Shown here in pieces: positions 9,602 through 19,085 of a DNA stretch of 64,000 nucleotides (position 1 is its first letter; each line of letters starts with the position of its first letter). Where the stretch lies: positions 1 to 64,000 of the forward strand of contig RGUL01000003.1 of assembly GCA_010027845.1 (NCBI GenBank), written 5' to 3'. Below the pieces are notes generated by a model. That model made no database searches. It saw nothing but the letters and a program-made list of their open reading frames with translations, and was not told where the DNA came from. The DNA comes from Gammaproteobacteria bacterium (GTDB lineage Bacteria; Pseudomonadota; Gammaproteobacteria; Steroidobacterales; Steroidobacteraceae). The position numbers and the translations under genes are program-made.

Positions 9602-10251
9602 GCGCCACTCCACATCGCTTCATCGTCGTCGAAGGTCCGATCGGCGTCGGCAAAACCACTCTCGCGCGTCGCCTCGCAGAGACCTTCGGTGCCGAGCTCG
9701 TGCTCGAGCAAGCCGAGAGCAATCCGTTTCTCGAGCGCTTCTATCGCGATCCGGTCGGCGCTGCATTGCCGGCGCAACTTCATTTTTTGTTTCAGCGCAC
9801 CCAACAGTTGTCGTCCTTGCGACAAGCCGATCTTTTTTCGGCGGTGCGCGTCGCCGACTATTTGCTCGAGAAAGACCGGTTGTTCGCGCGCGTCACGCTC
9901 GATGAAGCGGAGTTCGCGCTGTACGAGCAAGTTTATGCGCGGCTGGTGATCGACCCGCCAAAACCCGATCTCGTGATTTTTTTGCAGGCGCCGGTCGACA
10001 CCTTGTTGCAAAGAATCGGTCGTCGCGGCATTCAAGCCGAAAAACTCATCGAGCGTGCGTATCTCGAAAAATTGAACGAGGCCTACGCACGCTTTTTCCA
10101 CGATTACGACGACGCGCCGTTGTTGATCGTCAACGCCGCGACGCTCGACCCGGTCTCGAGCGACCTCGATTATTCAGAACTGCTCGGCGCCGTGCAGCGT
10201 ATGAAGCGCGGCCGTCTCTATTTCAATCCGTTGCGTCACGCGGCGCTGTGA
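9598..10251 (+). CDS. Deoxynucleoside kinase family protein
   Basis: 'IVVEGPIGVGKTTLARRLAETFGAELVLEQAESNPFLERFY' and 'RRGIQAEKLIERAYLEKLNEAYARFF'. Confidence 0.9.
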   Translation: MSATPHRFIVVEGPIGVGKTTLARRLAETFGAELVLEQAESNPFLERFYRDPVGAALPAQLHFLFQRTQQLSSLRQADLFSAVRVADYLLEKDRLFARVTLDEAEFALYEQVYARLVIDPPKPDLVIFLQAPVDTLLQRIGRRGIQAEKLIERAYLEKLNEAYARFFHDYDDAPLLIVNAATLDPVSSDLDYSELLGAVQRMKRGRLYFNPLRHAAL

Positions 10252-11324
10252 GTCGCAAGCGCCTCGAGTCGCAATAGAGCCCACTCGACGTGCTCGCGCA
10301 CGACCGGCGAAACGTCGCCTCGGCGCGCGCGTAATGCGTCGATCGCCGTGGGTGTAGCGGGGCCGTTGCCGAGTGCGACGGCGATGTTGCGCAGCCATCG
10401 TTCGTAGCCGATGCGGCGGATCGCCGAGCCCCGCATGCGCAGCTCGAAATCTTCGGCGCTCCACGCGAATAATTCGACCAGCGTCGCCGTATCGAGATCG
10501 TTGCGCACGCGCGCGAGATCGGGATGTGCCGCGGCTTGGGCGAACTTGTTCCACGGGCATACGAGTTGGCAGTCGTCGCAACCGTAGATCCGATTGCCGA
10601 GCAAGGGGCGAAATTCTTCGGGGATGCTGCCCGCGTGTTCGATGGTCAAATAAGAAATGCAGCGCCGCGCATCGAGTTTCCACGGCGCAACGATCGCCCC
10701 GGTGGGGCAGGCCGGGATGCAAGCTTCGCAAGTCCCGCAGTGACTGCCGCTGGTCTCGTCCTCGGGTAGCGGCAAATCGGTATACAGCTCACCCAAAAAA
10801 AACCACGAGCCCGCATCGCGTGCGATGAGGTTGGTGTGTTTGCCGAGCCAGCCGAGTCCCGCGTCCCGGGCGAGCGCTTTTTCGAGCACCGGCCCCGAGT
10901 CGACGAACACCCGATAGCCGAAGCGTCCGATCCGTGACTCGATGCGATCGGCTAGTGTTTGCAGCGCGTTGCGCATGATCTTGTGGTAGTCGCGTGCGAG
11001 TGCGTAGCGCGAGACGTATGCGCGTTCCGGGTCGGCCAGCGTTCGCCACGGATCGGCCGCCGCCGTCGGCCAATAATTCATACGCACGCTGATCACGCGT
11101 ACCGTACCCGGTTTGAGTTCGGCGGGTCGTGCGCGCCGCGCCCCGTGACGCGCCATGTAATGCATATCGCCGTGCCAGCCGGCTTCGAGCCAGGCGAGCA
11201 AATGTCGTTCGTCGGCTTCTAGTTTCGGCGCCGCGACGCCGAGCGACGCAAACCCGAGCTCGGTCGCGAGTGCATCGAGTTGCGTGCGCAAATTACGCAG
11301 CGTTCCGGGGTCGAGCGTGGTCAT
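10236..11324 (-). CDS. queG: Epoxyqueuosine reductase
   Basis: 'HCGTCEACIPACPTGAIVAPWKLDARRCISYLTIEH' (4Fe-4S motif) and 'GCDDCQLVCPWNKFA'. Confidence 0.96.
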   Translation of the reverse strand: MTTLDPGTLRNLRTQLDALATELGFASLGVAAPKLEADERHLLAWLEAGWHGDMHYMARHGARRARPAELKPGTVRVISVRMNYWPTAAADPWRTLADPERAYVSRYALARDYHKIMRNALQTLADRIESRIGRFGYRVFVDSGPVLEKALARDAGLGWLGKHTNLIARDAGSWFFLGELYTDLPLPEDETSGSHCGTCEACIPACPTGAIVAPWKLDARRCISYLTIEHAGSIPEEFRPLLGNRIYGCDDCQLVCPWNKFAQAAAHPDLARVRNDLDTATLVELFAWSAEDFELRMRGSAIRRIGYERWLRNIAVALGNGPATPTAIDALRARRGDVSPVVREHVEWALLRLEALATHSAA

Positions 11325-11335
11325 GCGAGGGTGAC

Positions 11336-11345
11336 GAGTATACTC
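11336..11345. promoter_or_regulatory. Perfect palindrome GAGTATACTC, candidate shared -10 for queG and nnrDE
   Basis: TATACT reads on both strands in the 26-bp gap between the divergent start codons (11324 and 11351). Confidence 0.5.
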
Positions 11346-11350
11346 ACGAC

Positions 11351-12841
11351 ATGTCCTCGATCGATGCGTACACCGTCGCGCAAGTGCGTGCTCGCGATGC
11401 CGAGGTCATCGCCGCGGGCACGCCCGGCTACCAGTTGATGACGCGCGCTGCCGCTGCGGCGCTTGCGACTCTCGAACGCGAATGGCCCGCGGCGCGGCGA
11501 ATCGCGATCGTCTGTGGCACGGGTAACAACGCCGGTGATGGTTACGTGCTCGCAGGACTCGCGCAGCGCGCTGGTTTGACGGTGCAGGTGTATGCCGTGG
11601 GTGATCCGCAGCGGCTGCGTGGTGATGCTGCGCAGGCTTTTGAGACGGCGCGCGCCGCCGCCGTTTCGATCACCGCTTGGCAAGAATCTTCCGCCAAAAA
11701 TTTGCTGCAAGCGGACCTGTTGGTCGACGCCTTGCTCGGCACCGGGCTCGATGCTGACGTGCGAGCGAACTATGCGTGCGCAATCGAGGCCATCAACGCC
11801 GCGGCGCGTCCGGTGTTGGCGCTCGATGTACCGTCCGGTTTGTGTGCCGATGCCGGTGTCGTGCGGGGCGTGGCCGTGCGTGCGACCGTCACCATCACCT
11901 TCATCGGCATCAAACGCGGGCTGTGGTTGCAGGCCGGTCCCGAGTATTGCGGTCGTGTGCAACTGGCCGATCTCGAGGTCGGTATGACCGACGCACCCGC
12001 GTTGCAATGCATCGGCGATGCGCTGCGTGCGCAGGCGTTGGTGCCGCGTCATCGTGATGCCTTCAAAAGTCAGTCGGGGCGGGTGTTGATCGTCGGCGGT
12101 CGCGAAGGTATGGCCGGTGCGGTGCGACTCGCGGGTGAGGCGGCTCTGCGCGTCGGTGCGGGGTTGGTCACGGTGTTGACGGCGCCCGCGTCGGTCGCAG
12201 CCGTCGCAGTGCGTCCCGAGTTGATGGTGCAGGGTAGCGATGCGGCGTCGAGTTGTACGGAACTCGCCGCACGTTGCGACGTGCTGGTGGTGGGGCCGGG
12301 CATGGGTGACGACGACTGGTCGCAGCGCATGTGCGAAGCGGCGCTCGCGAGTGGCCGACCTGTATTGCTCGACGCCGGCGCTTTGCGTTGGCTCGCGCAG
12401 CGGCCGCGACCAGCCGCGCAAGAATGGATCCTCACACCGCATCCGGGTGAAGCAGGACAGTTGTTGGGTTTTGCGCCGAACGAAGGCGCGCGCCGGGTGC
12501 AGCGTGATCGTAGTGCTGCACTGGCGCAACTCGTCAAAGATTACGGCGGCACGATCGTGCTCAAAGGTGCCGGCACCTTGCTCGGGCGCCGCGCGCAGCC
12601 GACGACGATTTGTTTGGCCGGCAATCCGGGCATGGCAGTACCCGGCATGGGCGATGTTTTGAGCGGGGCGATCGCGGGTTTGTGGGCGCAGTTGCGCGAC
12701 CCTTGGCTCGCTGCGCGGGTCGGCGTTTGGGTGCATGCCCGCGCGGGCGATGCGCTCGCGCCGCACGGTGAACGCGGCTTGCTCGCCGGTGAAGTGGCGA
12801 CCGAGTTACGTCATTGGGTGAACCCGCAGGTCGCGAGATGA
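11351..12841 (+). CDS. nnr: Bifunctional NAD(P)H-hydrate epimerase / ADP-dependent dehydratase
   Basis: YjeF-N ('VCGTGNNAGDGYVLAGLA') and YjeF-C ('LTPHPGEAGQLLG', 'LAGNPGMAVPGMGDVLSG') signatures. Start chosen at ATG 11351. Confidence 0.95.
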   Translation: MSSIDAYTVAQVRARDAEVIAAGTPGYQLMTRAAAAALATLEREWPAARRIAIVCGTGNNAGDGYVLAGLAQRAGLTVQVYAVGDPQRLRGDAAQAFETARAAAVSITAWQESSAKNLLQADLLVDALLGTGLDADVRANYACAIEAINAAARPVLALDVPSGLCADAGVVRGVAVRATVTITFIGIKRGLWLQAGPEYCGRVQLADLEVGMTDAPALQCIGDALRAQALVPRHRDAFKSQSGRVLIVGGREGMAGAVRLAGEAALRVGAGLVTVLTAPASVAAVAVRPELMVQGSDAASSCTELAARCDVLVVGPGMGDDDWSQRMCEAALASGRPVLLDAGALRWLAQRPRPAAQEWILTPHPGEAGQLLGFAPNEGARRVQRDRSAALAQLVKDYGGTIVLKGAGTLLGRRAQPTTICLAGNPGMAVPGMGDVLSGAIAGLWAQLRDPWLAARVGVWVHARAGDALAPHGERGLLAGEVATELRHWVNPQVAR

Positions 12842-13311
12842 ACGATTCTTTGACGCGCGATCTGCCGACCGAGGCCGACACGTCGGCGCTCGGTGCTGCG
12901 CTCGCACGCAGCGTGCCGCAGCATGTGGCGCGTGCGTTGCGAGTGGCGCTGCGGGGTGAACTCGGTGCCGGCAAGACGACGCTGGTGCGCGGATTTCTGT
13001 GCGAGTGGGGCGTTCGAGGCGCGGTGCGCAGTCCGAGTTACGCGCTGCTTGAGTGGTACGAAGTGGATGTGCGACGCGCGCTTCATATCGATCTGTATCG
13101 CTTGCTCGACCCTGAAGAAGTGCAGGCCCTCGGCTTGCGCGATTACGATGCGCCGTCGACGGTGTGGTTGATTGAGTGGCCGGAACGTGCCGCGGGCACG
13201 CTCGGCGAGGCCGATTTGACGATCGCGCTCGAAGCCGGTGAGGCGGGTCATCGTGCGGTGTTGTCGGCGAGTAGCCCCGAGGGGCGTGCCTGGATGCGAA
13301 GTATCGAGTGA
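12838..13311 (+). CDS. tsaE: tRNA threonylcarbamoyladenosine biosynthesis ATPase
   Basis: 'LRGELGAGKTTLVRGFLCEWG', 'SPSYALLEWYEV', 'HIDLYRLLDPEEVQALG'. Confidence 0.95.
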   Translation: MNDSLTRDLPTEADTSALGAALARSVPQHVARALRVALRGELGAGKTTLVRGFLCEWGVRGAVRSPSYALLEWYEVDVRRALHIDLYRLLDPEEVQALGLRDYDAPSTVWLIEWPERAAGTLGEADLTIALEAGEAGHRAVLSASSPEGRAWMRSIE

Positions 13312-13338
13312 GTAGTCACGTTTAAGGCTTTAATTTCG

Positions 13339-13368
13339 TTGAATTAGTTACTCTAGTTCGCGTACAGT
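13339..13368 (+). promoter_or_regulatory. Candidate promoter for amiC-type gene
   Basis: TTGAAT (13339-13344), 18 bp, TACAGT (13363-13368), 8 nt before the ATG at 13377. Confidence 0.5.
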
Positions 13369-13376
13369 TCACGGCC

Positions 13377-14669
13377 ATGACAAAGGCCACCCTCGGGCGC
13401 GTCCTCGGCGCGGTTTTGATCGTCCTCGGCACGATGTCGAGTGCGGTGTCGGCGCCGCAGCGAACCCCGACGGCTGCGTCTGCACGCGTCGAGTCGGCGA
13501 CTTTTCGCGAAGCAGGAACTGCGTTGGTGTTTGTCGTGCAGTTGTCGCAACCGGTGCGCTTCGATGCGATCGGTCTCGATGGTCCGACGCGCGCCGTGAT
13601 CGACTTGCAGCGCACCGCGACCCCCGTCAAAAAAGATTTGCCCGCCGGCAATGCGTTCGCCGCTGCAGTGCGTGCCGGTCCGCGGCCGGGCGGCAGCGCA
13701 CGTTTGGTGCTCGACCTAGCACCCGACGTGCGATGGCGTACGCTCACCAAAGCGGGCACGGTGGTCGATCGGATCGAACTCGAACTGACCGGCGGAACCG
13801 TCGCCGCGAATTCGAACGCTAGTGCTGCACCGGCAGCCATCACTGCAGCCCGCGATCCTTTGAAACCGGTCGATCTCGCGCACGATCCCGGCAAAAAAGC
13901 GCGTCAAGTGGTGATCGCAGTTGATGCGGGGCACGGTGGGCAAGACTCGGGTGCGATCGGTCACGGTGGCACCTATGAAAAGAACGTCGTGTTGGAAATC
14001 GCGCGACGGCTGGCAGCGCGCATCGATCAAGAGCCCGGGATGCGCGCCGTGCTGACGCGCGACGGCGATTACTTCTTGACGCTGCGACAACGCATCAAGC
14101 GGGCGCGCGAAGCGGGCGCGATGATGTTTGTGTCGGTGCACGCCGATTCGGTCCGCGATCCGCAAGTGTCGGGCTCGTCGGTGTACGTGCTATCGGAAAA
14201 AGGCGCAACCGACGAACAAGCACGCTGGTTGGCCGATCGAGAAAACGCCGCCGACCTAATGGGTGGAGTGTCGTTAGACGATAAAGATCCGGTGCTCGCT
14301 TCGGTGTTGGTCGATCTCACTCAGTCGGCGCAAATCGGCTACAGCATGCAGGCGGCGGAACGCGTACTCGCATCCTTGCGCGAAGTGCACGAGGTGCATC
14401 GACCGCGCGTTCAGCAGGCGGGGTTCGTGGTGCTGAAAAGTCCGGATATTCCGTCGATGCTGGTCGAGACCGCTTTCATCTCGAATGCGAGCGACGAGCG
14501 CAAACTCACCGACCCCGCACGACAGGGTGAGATCGCCACGGCGATCTTCAACGGCGTGCATCGCTACTTCGTCGAACATCCGCCCGAAGGTTCGCGGTTC
14601 GCGCTCGAACGCGCCGAGGCACGACGCGTCGCCAACGCCGAAGAGCGTCGCAAAGCCGGCGCCCTGTAA
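13377..14669 (+). CDS. amiC: N-acetylmuramoyl-L-alanine amidase with N-terminal AMIN domain
   Basis: Amidase_3 motifs 'VVIAVDAGHGGQDSGAIGHGGTYEKNVVLEIARRLA' and 'SVHADSVRDPQVSGSSVYVLSEKGATDEQARWLADREN'. The amiB/amiC choice is uncertain. Confidence 0.92.
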   Translation: MTKATLGRVLGAVLIVLGTMSSAVSAPQRTPTAASARVESATFREAGTALVFVVQLSQPVRFDAIGLDGPTRAVIDLQRTATPVKKDLPAGNAFAAAVRAGPRPGGSARLVLDLAPDVRWRTLTKAGTVVDRIELELTGGTVAANSNASAAPAAITAARDPLKPVDLAHDPGKKARQVVIAVDAGHGGQDSGAIGHGGTYEKNVVLEIARRLAARIDQEPGMRAVLTRDGDYFLTLRQRIKRAREAGAMMFVSVHADSVRDPQVSGSSVYVLSEKGATDEQARWLADRENAADLMGGVSLDDKDPVLASVLVDLTQSAQIGYSMQAAERVLASLREVHEVHRPRVQQAGFVVLKSPDIPSMLVETAFISNASDERKLTDPARQGEIATAIFNGVHRYFVEHPPEGSRFALERAEARRVANAEERRKAGAL

Positions 14670-14699
14670 CCCACCCGCCGCAACACCTAGAATCGCCGC

Positions 14700-16436
14700 A
14701 TGGCGATTCGTCTCTTACCCGGCCCCCTAATCGACCAAATCGCTGCCGGCGAGGTCGTCGAACGACCGGCGTCGCTCGTTAAGGAATTGGTCGAGAACGC
14801 ACTTGATGCCGGGGCGCGGGCGATCGACGTCGATGTCGAAGCAGGCGGCGTGGCGCTGGTGCGGGTGCTCGACGATGGCGGGGGCATCGCTGCCGAAGAA
14901 TTACCGTTGGCGGTACGACGGCACGCGACCAGCAAAATTTCTACACTCGACGATCTCGCGGCGATCGACACGCTGGGCTTTCGTGGCGAGGCTTTGCCGT
15001 CGATCGGCAGCGTGGCGCGACTGCGCATCGCCAGTCGCTCGGCGGGTGCAGCAGCGGCCGCCGAGGTGCGGGTCGAGGGGGGCGAAGTACAGCCGCTCGC
15101 GCCGTCACCGCAACCGCGCGGCACCTTGGTCGAAGTGCGCGATTTGTTCTACAACACGCCCGCGCGACGTAAATTTCTGCGTGCCGAGAGTACTGAGCTC
15201 GCGCACGTCGTGCGCTTGGTCGAGCGATTCGCACTCGCGCGTTTTGACGTCGCGTTTCGTTTGCGTAGCAATGGACGCACCGTGTTCGATGCGCCGCTCG
15301 CCGGCAGCGCTGCGGCGCAGCGTGCCCGGATCGCGATGGTGCTCGGTGAGGAGTTCGCGAGCGACGCGCTGCCGATCGATCGTCGTTCCGGGGGCGTGCG
15401 TCTTTGGGGCTGGATCGGTCGACCGCAGGCCTCGCGCCCCTCCAGCGATCGTCAATACACCTACGTCAACGGACGCGCCGTGCGCGATCGTTTGCTCGCC
15501 ACCGCCGTGCGCATCGGCTACCGCGACGTGCTTTATCACGGGCGCCAACCGGCGTATTTGCTCTATTTGGAAATGGATCCTGGCGCCGTCGACGTCAACG
15601 CGCACCCACAAAAAACCGAAGTACGATTTCGCGATGGTCGGCAGATGCACGACTTCGTGGTGCGCACCGTGCACGACGGACTCGGTGTGGGTGCGGGTGC
15701 AAGCCCGACCGACTCGCATGCGACGTCCGATCCCGCCGTAACTCGCAGCGTTGACCTCGGCGTTGCCGATGCTGGCACGATGAACTACGCGAGCGGCGTC
15801 ATCGGTGAATTGTTCGCGCTGTCGGCCGACGCTGCGGCACCGCCAACCGGAGCACCGCTCGCACTCGGCACGGCGCTCGCGCAGTTGCACGGGGTCTATA
15901 TTCTCGCGCAGAACGCCACCGGGCTGGTGCTCGTCGATGCGCATGCGGCGCATGAGCGTGTGCTCTACGAGCGCATGAAGCGCGAGTTTGACGCGCAACC
16001 GGCGGCACAAACTTTATTGACGCCGGCGATCGTCGAACTCGCGGTGCACGAAACCGACGCGCTCGAGACCGTACTCGACGAATTTACCCGTGCAGGATTC
16101 GACATCGATTTACTCGGTCCGGGGCGACTCGCGGTGCGTACCGTCCCGGCATTGCTCGCGAGCGTCGATCCGGCGCCGCTCGTCCGCGCAGTGCTGCGGG
16201 ATGTGCTCGACGACGGCGGTACGCATCATCTCGAGGCCGCTGCCCACACTTTGCTCGGTAACATCGCCTGTCGCAGTGCCATCCACGCGAATCGAAAATT
16301 GTCGCTCGCCGAGATGAACGCGTTATTGCGCGACATGGAAGTCACCGAGCGTGCAGGGCAGTGCAACCACGGTCGTCCGACCTGGACCACCGTGACGCTC
16401 GCCCAACTCGATCAATTATTCTTACGTGGCCGTTGA
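14700..16436 (+). CDS. mutL: DNA mismatch repair protein MutL
   Basis: 'IRLLPGPLIDQIAAGEVVERPASLVKELVENALDAGA', 'TLGFRGEALPSIGSVARL', C-terminal 'DAHAAHERVLYERMK' and 'QCNHGRPTW'. Confidence 0.97.
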   Translation: MAIRLLPGPLIDQIAAGEVVERPASLVKELVENALDAGARAIDVDVEAGGVALVRVLDDGGGIAAEELPLAVRRHATSKISTLDDLAAIDTLGFRGEALPSIGSVARLRIASRSAGAAAAAEVRVEGGEVQPLAPSPQPRGTLVEVRDLFYNTPARRKFLRAESTELAHVVRLVERFALARFDVAFRLRSNGRTVFDAPLAGSAAAQRARIAMVLGEEFASDALPIDRRSGGVRLWGWIGRPQASRPSSDRQYTYVNGRAVRDRLLATAVRIGYRDVLYHGRQPAYLLYLEMDPGAVDVNAHPQKTEVRFRDGRQMHDFVVRTVHDGLGVGAGASPTDSHATSDPAVTRSVDLGVADAGTMNYASGVIGELFALSADAAAPPTGAPLALGTALAQLHGVYILAQNATGLVLVDAHAAHERVLYERMKREFDAQPAAQTLLTPAIVELAVHETDALETVLDEFTRAGFDIDLLGPGRLAVRTVPALLASVDPAPLVRAVLRDVLDDGGTHHLEAAAHTLLGNIACRSAIHANRKLSLAEMNALLRDMEVTERAGQCNHGRPTWTTVTLAQLDQLFLRGR

Positions 16437-17364
16437 CGCGATTTTATTGAGCGGGCCGACCGCGAGCGGCAAAAGTGCGTGGGCACTCGCGCTCGCCGAA
16501 CGTTTGCCGCTCGAGATCGTCAGCATCGACTCGGCGCAGGTTTATCGCGGTTTCGATATCGGCGCTGCAAAGCCCGATGCCGCGACCCGTGCTCGTGTGC
16601 CACATCATCTGCTCGACTTACGGGCCCCGCACGAGTCGTTCAGTGCGGGCGAATGCGTGGCCGCCGCGCTCGATGCGATCGCTGCGATTCGCGCCCGCGG
16701 GCGATTGCCGCTGTTGGTCGGTGGCACCATGCTCTACTTCAATTCTTTGGTTCGTGGCATCGCACGGCTGCCGAGCGCCGACCCCGCGTTGCGCGCGGCG
16801 ATCGATGCCGAGGCCGCAGAGCGCGGCTGGCCGGCGATGCACGCCGAGTTGGCGAAAGTCGATCCGGTCGCTGCTGCGCGAATTCATCCGAACGACCCGC
16901 AGCGCATTCAAAGAGCGCTCGAAGTGCAGCGCGCGACCGGTGTGCCGATCAGTGTTTGGCAGCGCGACACCAAACCACGGCATGCACTGCAGTTCGCGCG
17001 TTTCGCGCTCGTTCCGGAGGATCGCGGCCGGTTGCACGCCAACATCGCCGCGCGTTGGCAGGCGATGCTCGACGCCGGGTTCGTCGAGGAGGTGCGGGCG
17101 TTGCGAGCGCTGCCCGATTTGCCCGCCGACGCGACGTCGCTCCGTGCCGTGGGCTATCGGCAGCTGTGGGGCCACCTCGCGGGCGAATATGACCTTTCTC
17201 AGGCTTCGACACTCGCGATCGCCGCCACGCGGCAGCTCGCCAAGCGCCAGATCACCTGGATCAACGCCGATCCGGGCTGGCGACGGCTCGATCCCGATGC
17301 GGACGACGCGCGTTCACACTGGTTCCGAGTAGTGGCCGATGTGTGGCAGCCGACGGGCCGCTGA
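16426..17364 (+). CDS. miaA: tRNA dimethylallyltransferase
   Basis: 'LLSGPTASGKSAWALALAERLPLEIVSIDSAQVYRGFDIGAAKP' and 'YRQLWGHLAGEYDLSQA'. GTG start. Confidence 0.96.
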   Translation: MAVDAILLSGPTASGKSAWALALAERLPLEIVSIDSAQVYRGFDIGAAKPDAATRARVPHHLLDLRAPHESFSAGECVAAALDAIAAIRARGRLPLLVGGTMLYFNSLVRGIARLPSADPALRAAIDAEAAERGWPAMHAELAKVDPVAAARIHPNDPQRIQRALEVQRATGVPISVWQRDTKPRHALQFARFALVPEDRGRLHANIAARWQAMLDAGFVEEVRALRALPDLPADATSLRAVGYRQLWGHLAGEYDLSQASTLAIAATRQLAKRQITWINADPGWRRLDPDADDARSHWFRVVADVWQPTGR

Positions 17365-17393
17365 ACTTTTTCAGTTAGAATCAGTCTCGTGAT

Positions 17394-17412
17394 AGTGGCC
17401 GGCTTTCGGCCA
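17394..17412 (+). promoter_or_regulatory. Perfect 7-bp stem-loop in the hfq 5' leader
   Basis: GTGGCCG-GCTTT-CGGCCAC, between TAGAAT (17375-17380) and the hfq AAGGAG/ATG (17442). Confidence 0.6.
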
Positions 17413-17441
17413 CGCCGCTCGCCCGGAATAAGGAGAAAACA

Positions 17442-17699
17442 ATGGCCAAAGGCCAGTCCCTGCAAGACCCCTTTCTGAACCAGCTGCGCAAGGAACGGGT
17501 CCCCGTCTCGATCTACCTCGTGAACGGCATCAAATTGCAAGGCCAGATCGACTCCTTCGATCAGTTCGTCGTGTTGCTCAAAAATGCCGTCAATCAGATG
17601 GTCTACAAACACGCGATTTCGACCATCGTGCCGACCCGTAACGTTCGTCTGCCGTCGGCGGAAGAACCCGAAGGCGGCGTGGATCCCGCGATCGAATGA
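17442..17699 (+). CDS. hfq: RNA chaperone Hfq
   Basis: '[66 protein letters not shown]'. Confidence 0.99.
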   Translation: MAKGQSLQDPFLNQLRKERVPVSIYLVNGIKLQGQIDSFDQFVVLLKNAVNQMVYKHAISTIVPTRNVRLPSAEEPEGGVDPAIE

Positions 17700-17705
17700 T
17701 CGTCC

Positions 17706-19061
17706 GTGTTTGAGCGGCCACGCGGCGGCGAGCGCGCCGTCCTCGTGCGCATCGGGTTCGATGGTCCGGTCGAGCAAGAAGACCTCGACGAGTTCGCGCA
17801 GTTGGCCGAATCGGCCGGCGTGCAACCGGCTGCGACGATCACCGGCCGGCGCGATCGTCCCGATCCGAAATTTTTCGTCGGTAGCGGTAAAGCCGAAGAA
17901 ATTCGGCGTACGGCGGTCGAGACCTGCGCGGAAGTGGTGTTGGTCGATCACGGCTTGTCGCCGAGTCAGGAGCGCAACCTCGAAAAATTGACGGGCTTGC
18001 GCGTGCTCGACCGCAGCGCATTGATCCTCGATATCTTCGCGCAGCGCGCCCGTAGTCACGAGGGCAAACTCGAAGTCGAACTCGCCCAACTGCGTCATCT
18101 TTCGAGCCGACTCGTGCGCGGCTGGACCCACCTCGAGCGACAACGCGGCGGCGGCATCGGTCTGCGCGGACCCGGCGAAACGCAGCTCGAAACCGATCGT
18201 CGCTTGCTCGGTGAGCGAGTGCGCGTTTTGTCGCGTCGCCTCGAAAAACTTAAGCAACAACGCGAGACCGGTCGTGCGCGGCGCGTCGAAATTCCGATTC
18301 CGTCGGTCGCCCTCGTCGGTTACACCAACGCCGGCAAATCGACGCTGTTCAGATCTTTGACCGGCGCCGACGCGTATGTCGCCGACCAATTGTTCGCAAC
18401 GCTCGATCCGCTCGTGCGGCGGGTCGGCTTGCCGGGCGGTAGTCCGATCGTGGTTGCCGACACCGTCGGTTTCATTCGTGAACTACCACACGAACTGGTG
18501 GCCGCATTCCAATCGACGCTCACCGAGGCGCGCGAGGCGACGCTGCTGTTGCACGTCATCGACGCCAGCGATCCGCGGCGCGACGAACGGATCGAACAAG
18601 TGAATGCCGTGCTCGAAGAAGTCGGTGCGGGCGAGCTGCCGCAGATTCGCGTGTACAACAAAATCGATCGACTCGATCTCGCGCCGCGCATCGAACGCGA
18701 CGGCGAAGACGAGGTGCGCAGCGTGTGGATTTCCGCGGCCCGCAGTTCGGGCCTCGATCTGCTGCTCGCCGCCGTCGCCGAACGGCTCGCGCGCTTTGCG
18801 CGCCCCTGCACCGTCAAAGTCCCGGCCCGTCGCGCCGGTGCGTTGCGGGCGCGGCTGCATTCGGCCGGCGTGGTACGCGCCGAGCGTGTGCTCGAAGACG
18901 GTAGCCTCGAACTCGATGCGGACCTGCCCGAGGCCGAGGCGGCGGAACTACAGCGTCTCGACGGTGTCGAAATCGCGCCGGTGCGCGCACCGCAGCCGAG
19001 TTCTCCTTGTACGGGCGATGAGCCCTACCTACAATCCACTCGGGCGACGCGTCTCGCCTAA
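17706..19061 (+). CDS. hflX: GTPase HflX
   Basis: 'GRRDRPDPKFFVGSGKAEEI', 'GWTHLERQRGGGIGLRGPGETQLETDRR', 'VALVGYTNAGKSTLFRSLTGA'. Confidence 0.97.
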   Translation: MFERPRGGERAVLVRIGFDGPVEQEDLDEFAQLAESAGVQPAATITGRRDRPDPKFFVGSGKAEEIRRTAVETCAEVVLVDHGLSPSQERNLEKLTGLRVLDRSALILDIFAQRARSHEGKLEVELAQLRHLSSRLVRGWTHLERQRGGGIGLRGPGETQLETDRRLLGERVRVLSRRLEKLKQQRETGRARRVEIPIPSVALVGYTNAGKSTLFRSLTGADAYVADQLFATLDPLVRRVGLPGGSPIVVADTVGFIRELPHELVAAFQSTLTEAREATLLLHVIDASDPRRDERIEQVNAVLEEVGAGELPQIRVYNKIDRLDLAPRIERDGEDEVRSVWISAARSSGLDLLLAAVAERLARFARPCTVKVPARRAGALRARLHSAGVVRAERVLEDGSLELDADLPEAEAAELQRLDGVEIAPVRAPQPSSPCTGDEPYLQSTRATRLA

Positions 19062-19085
19062 ACCCACCTTCGCGGCAACACACAA

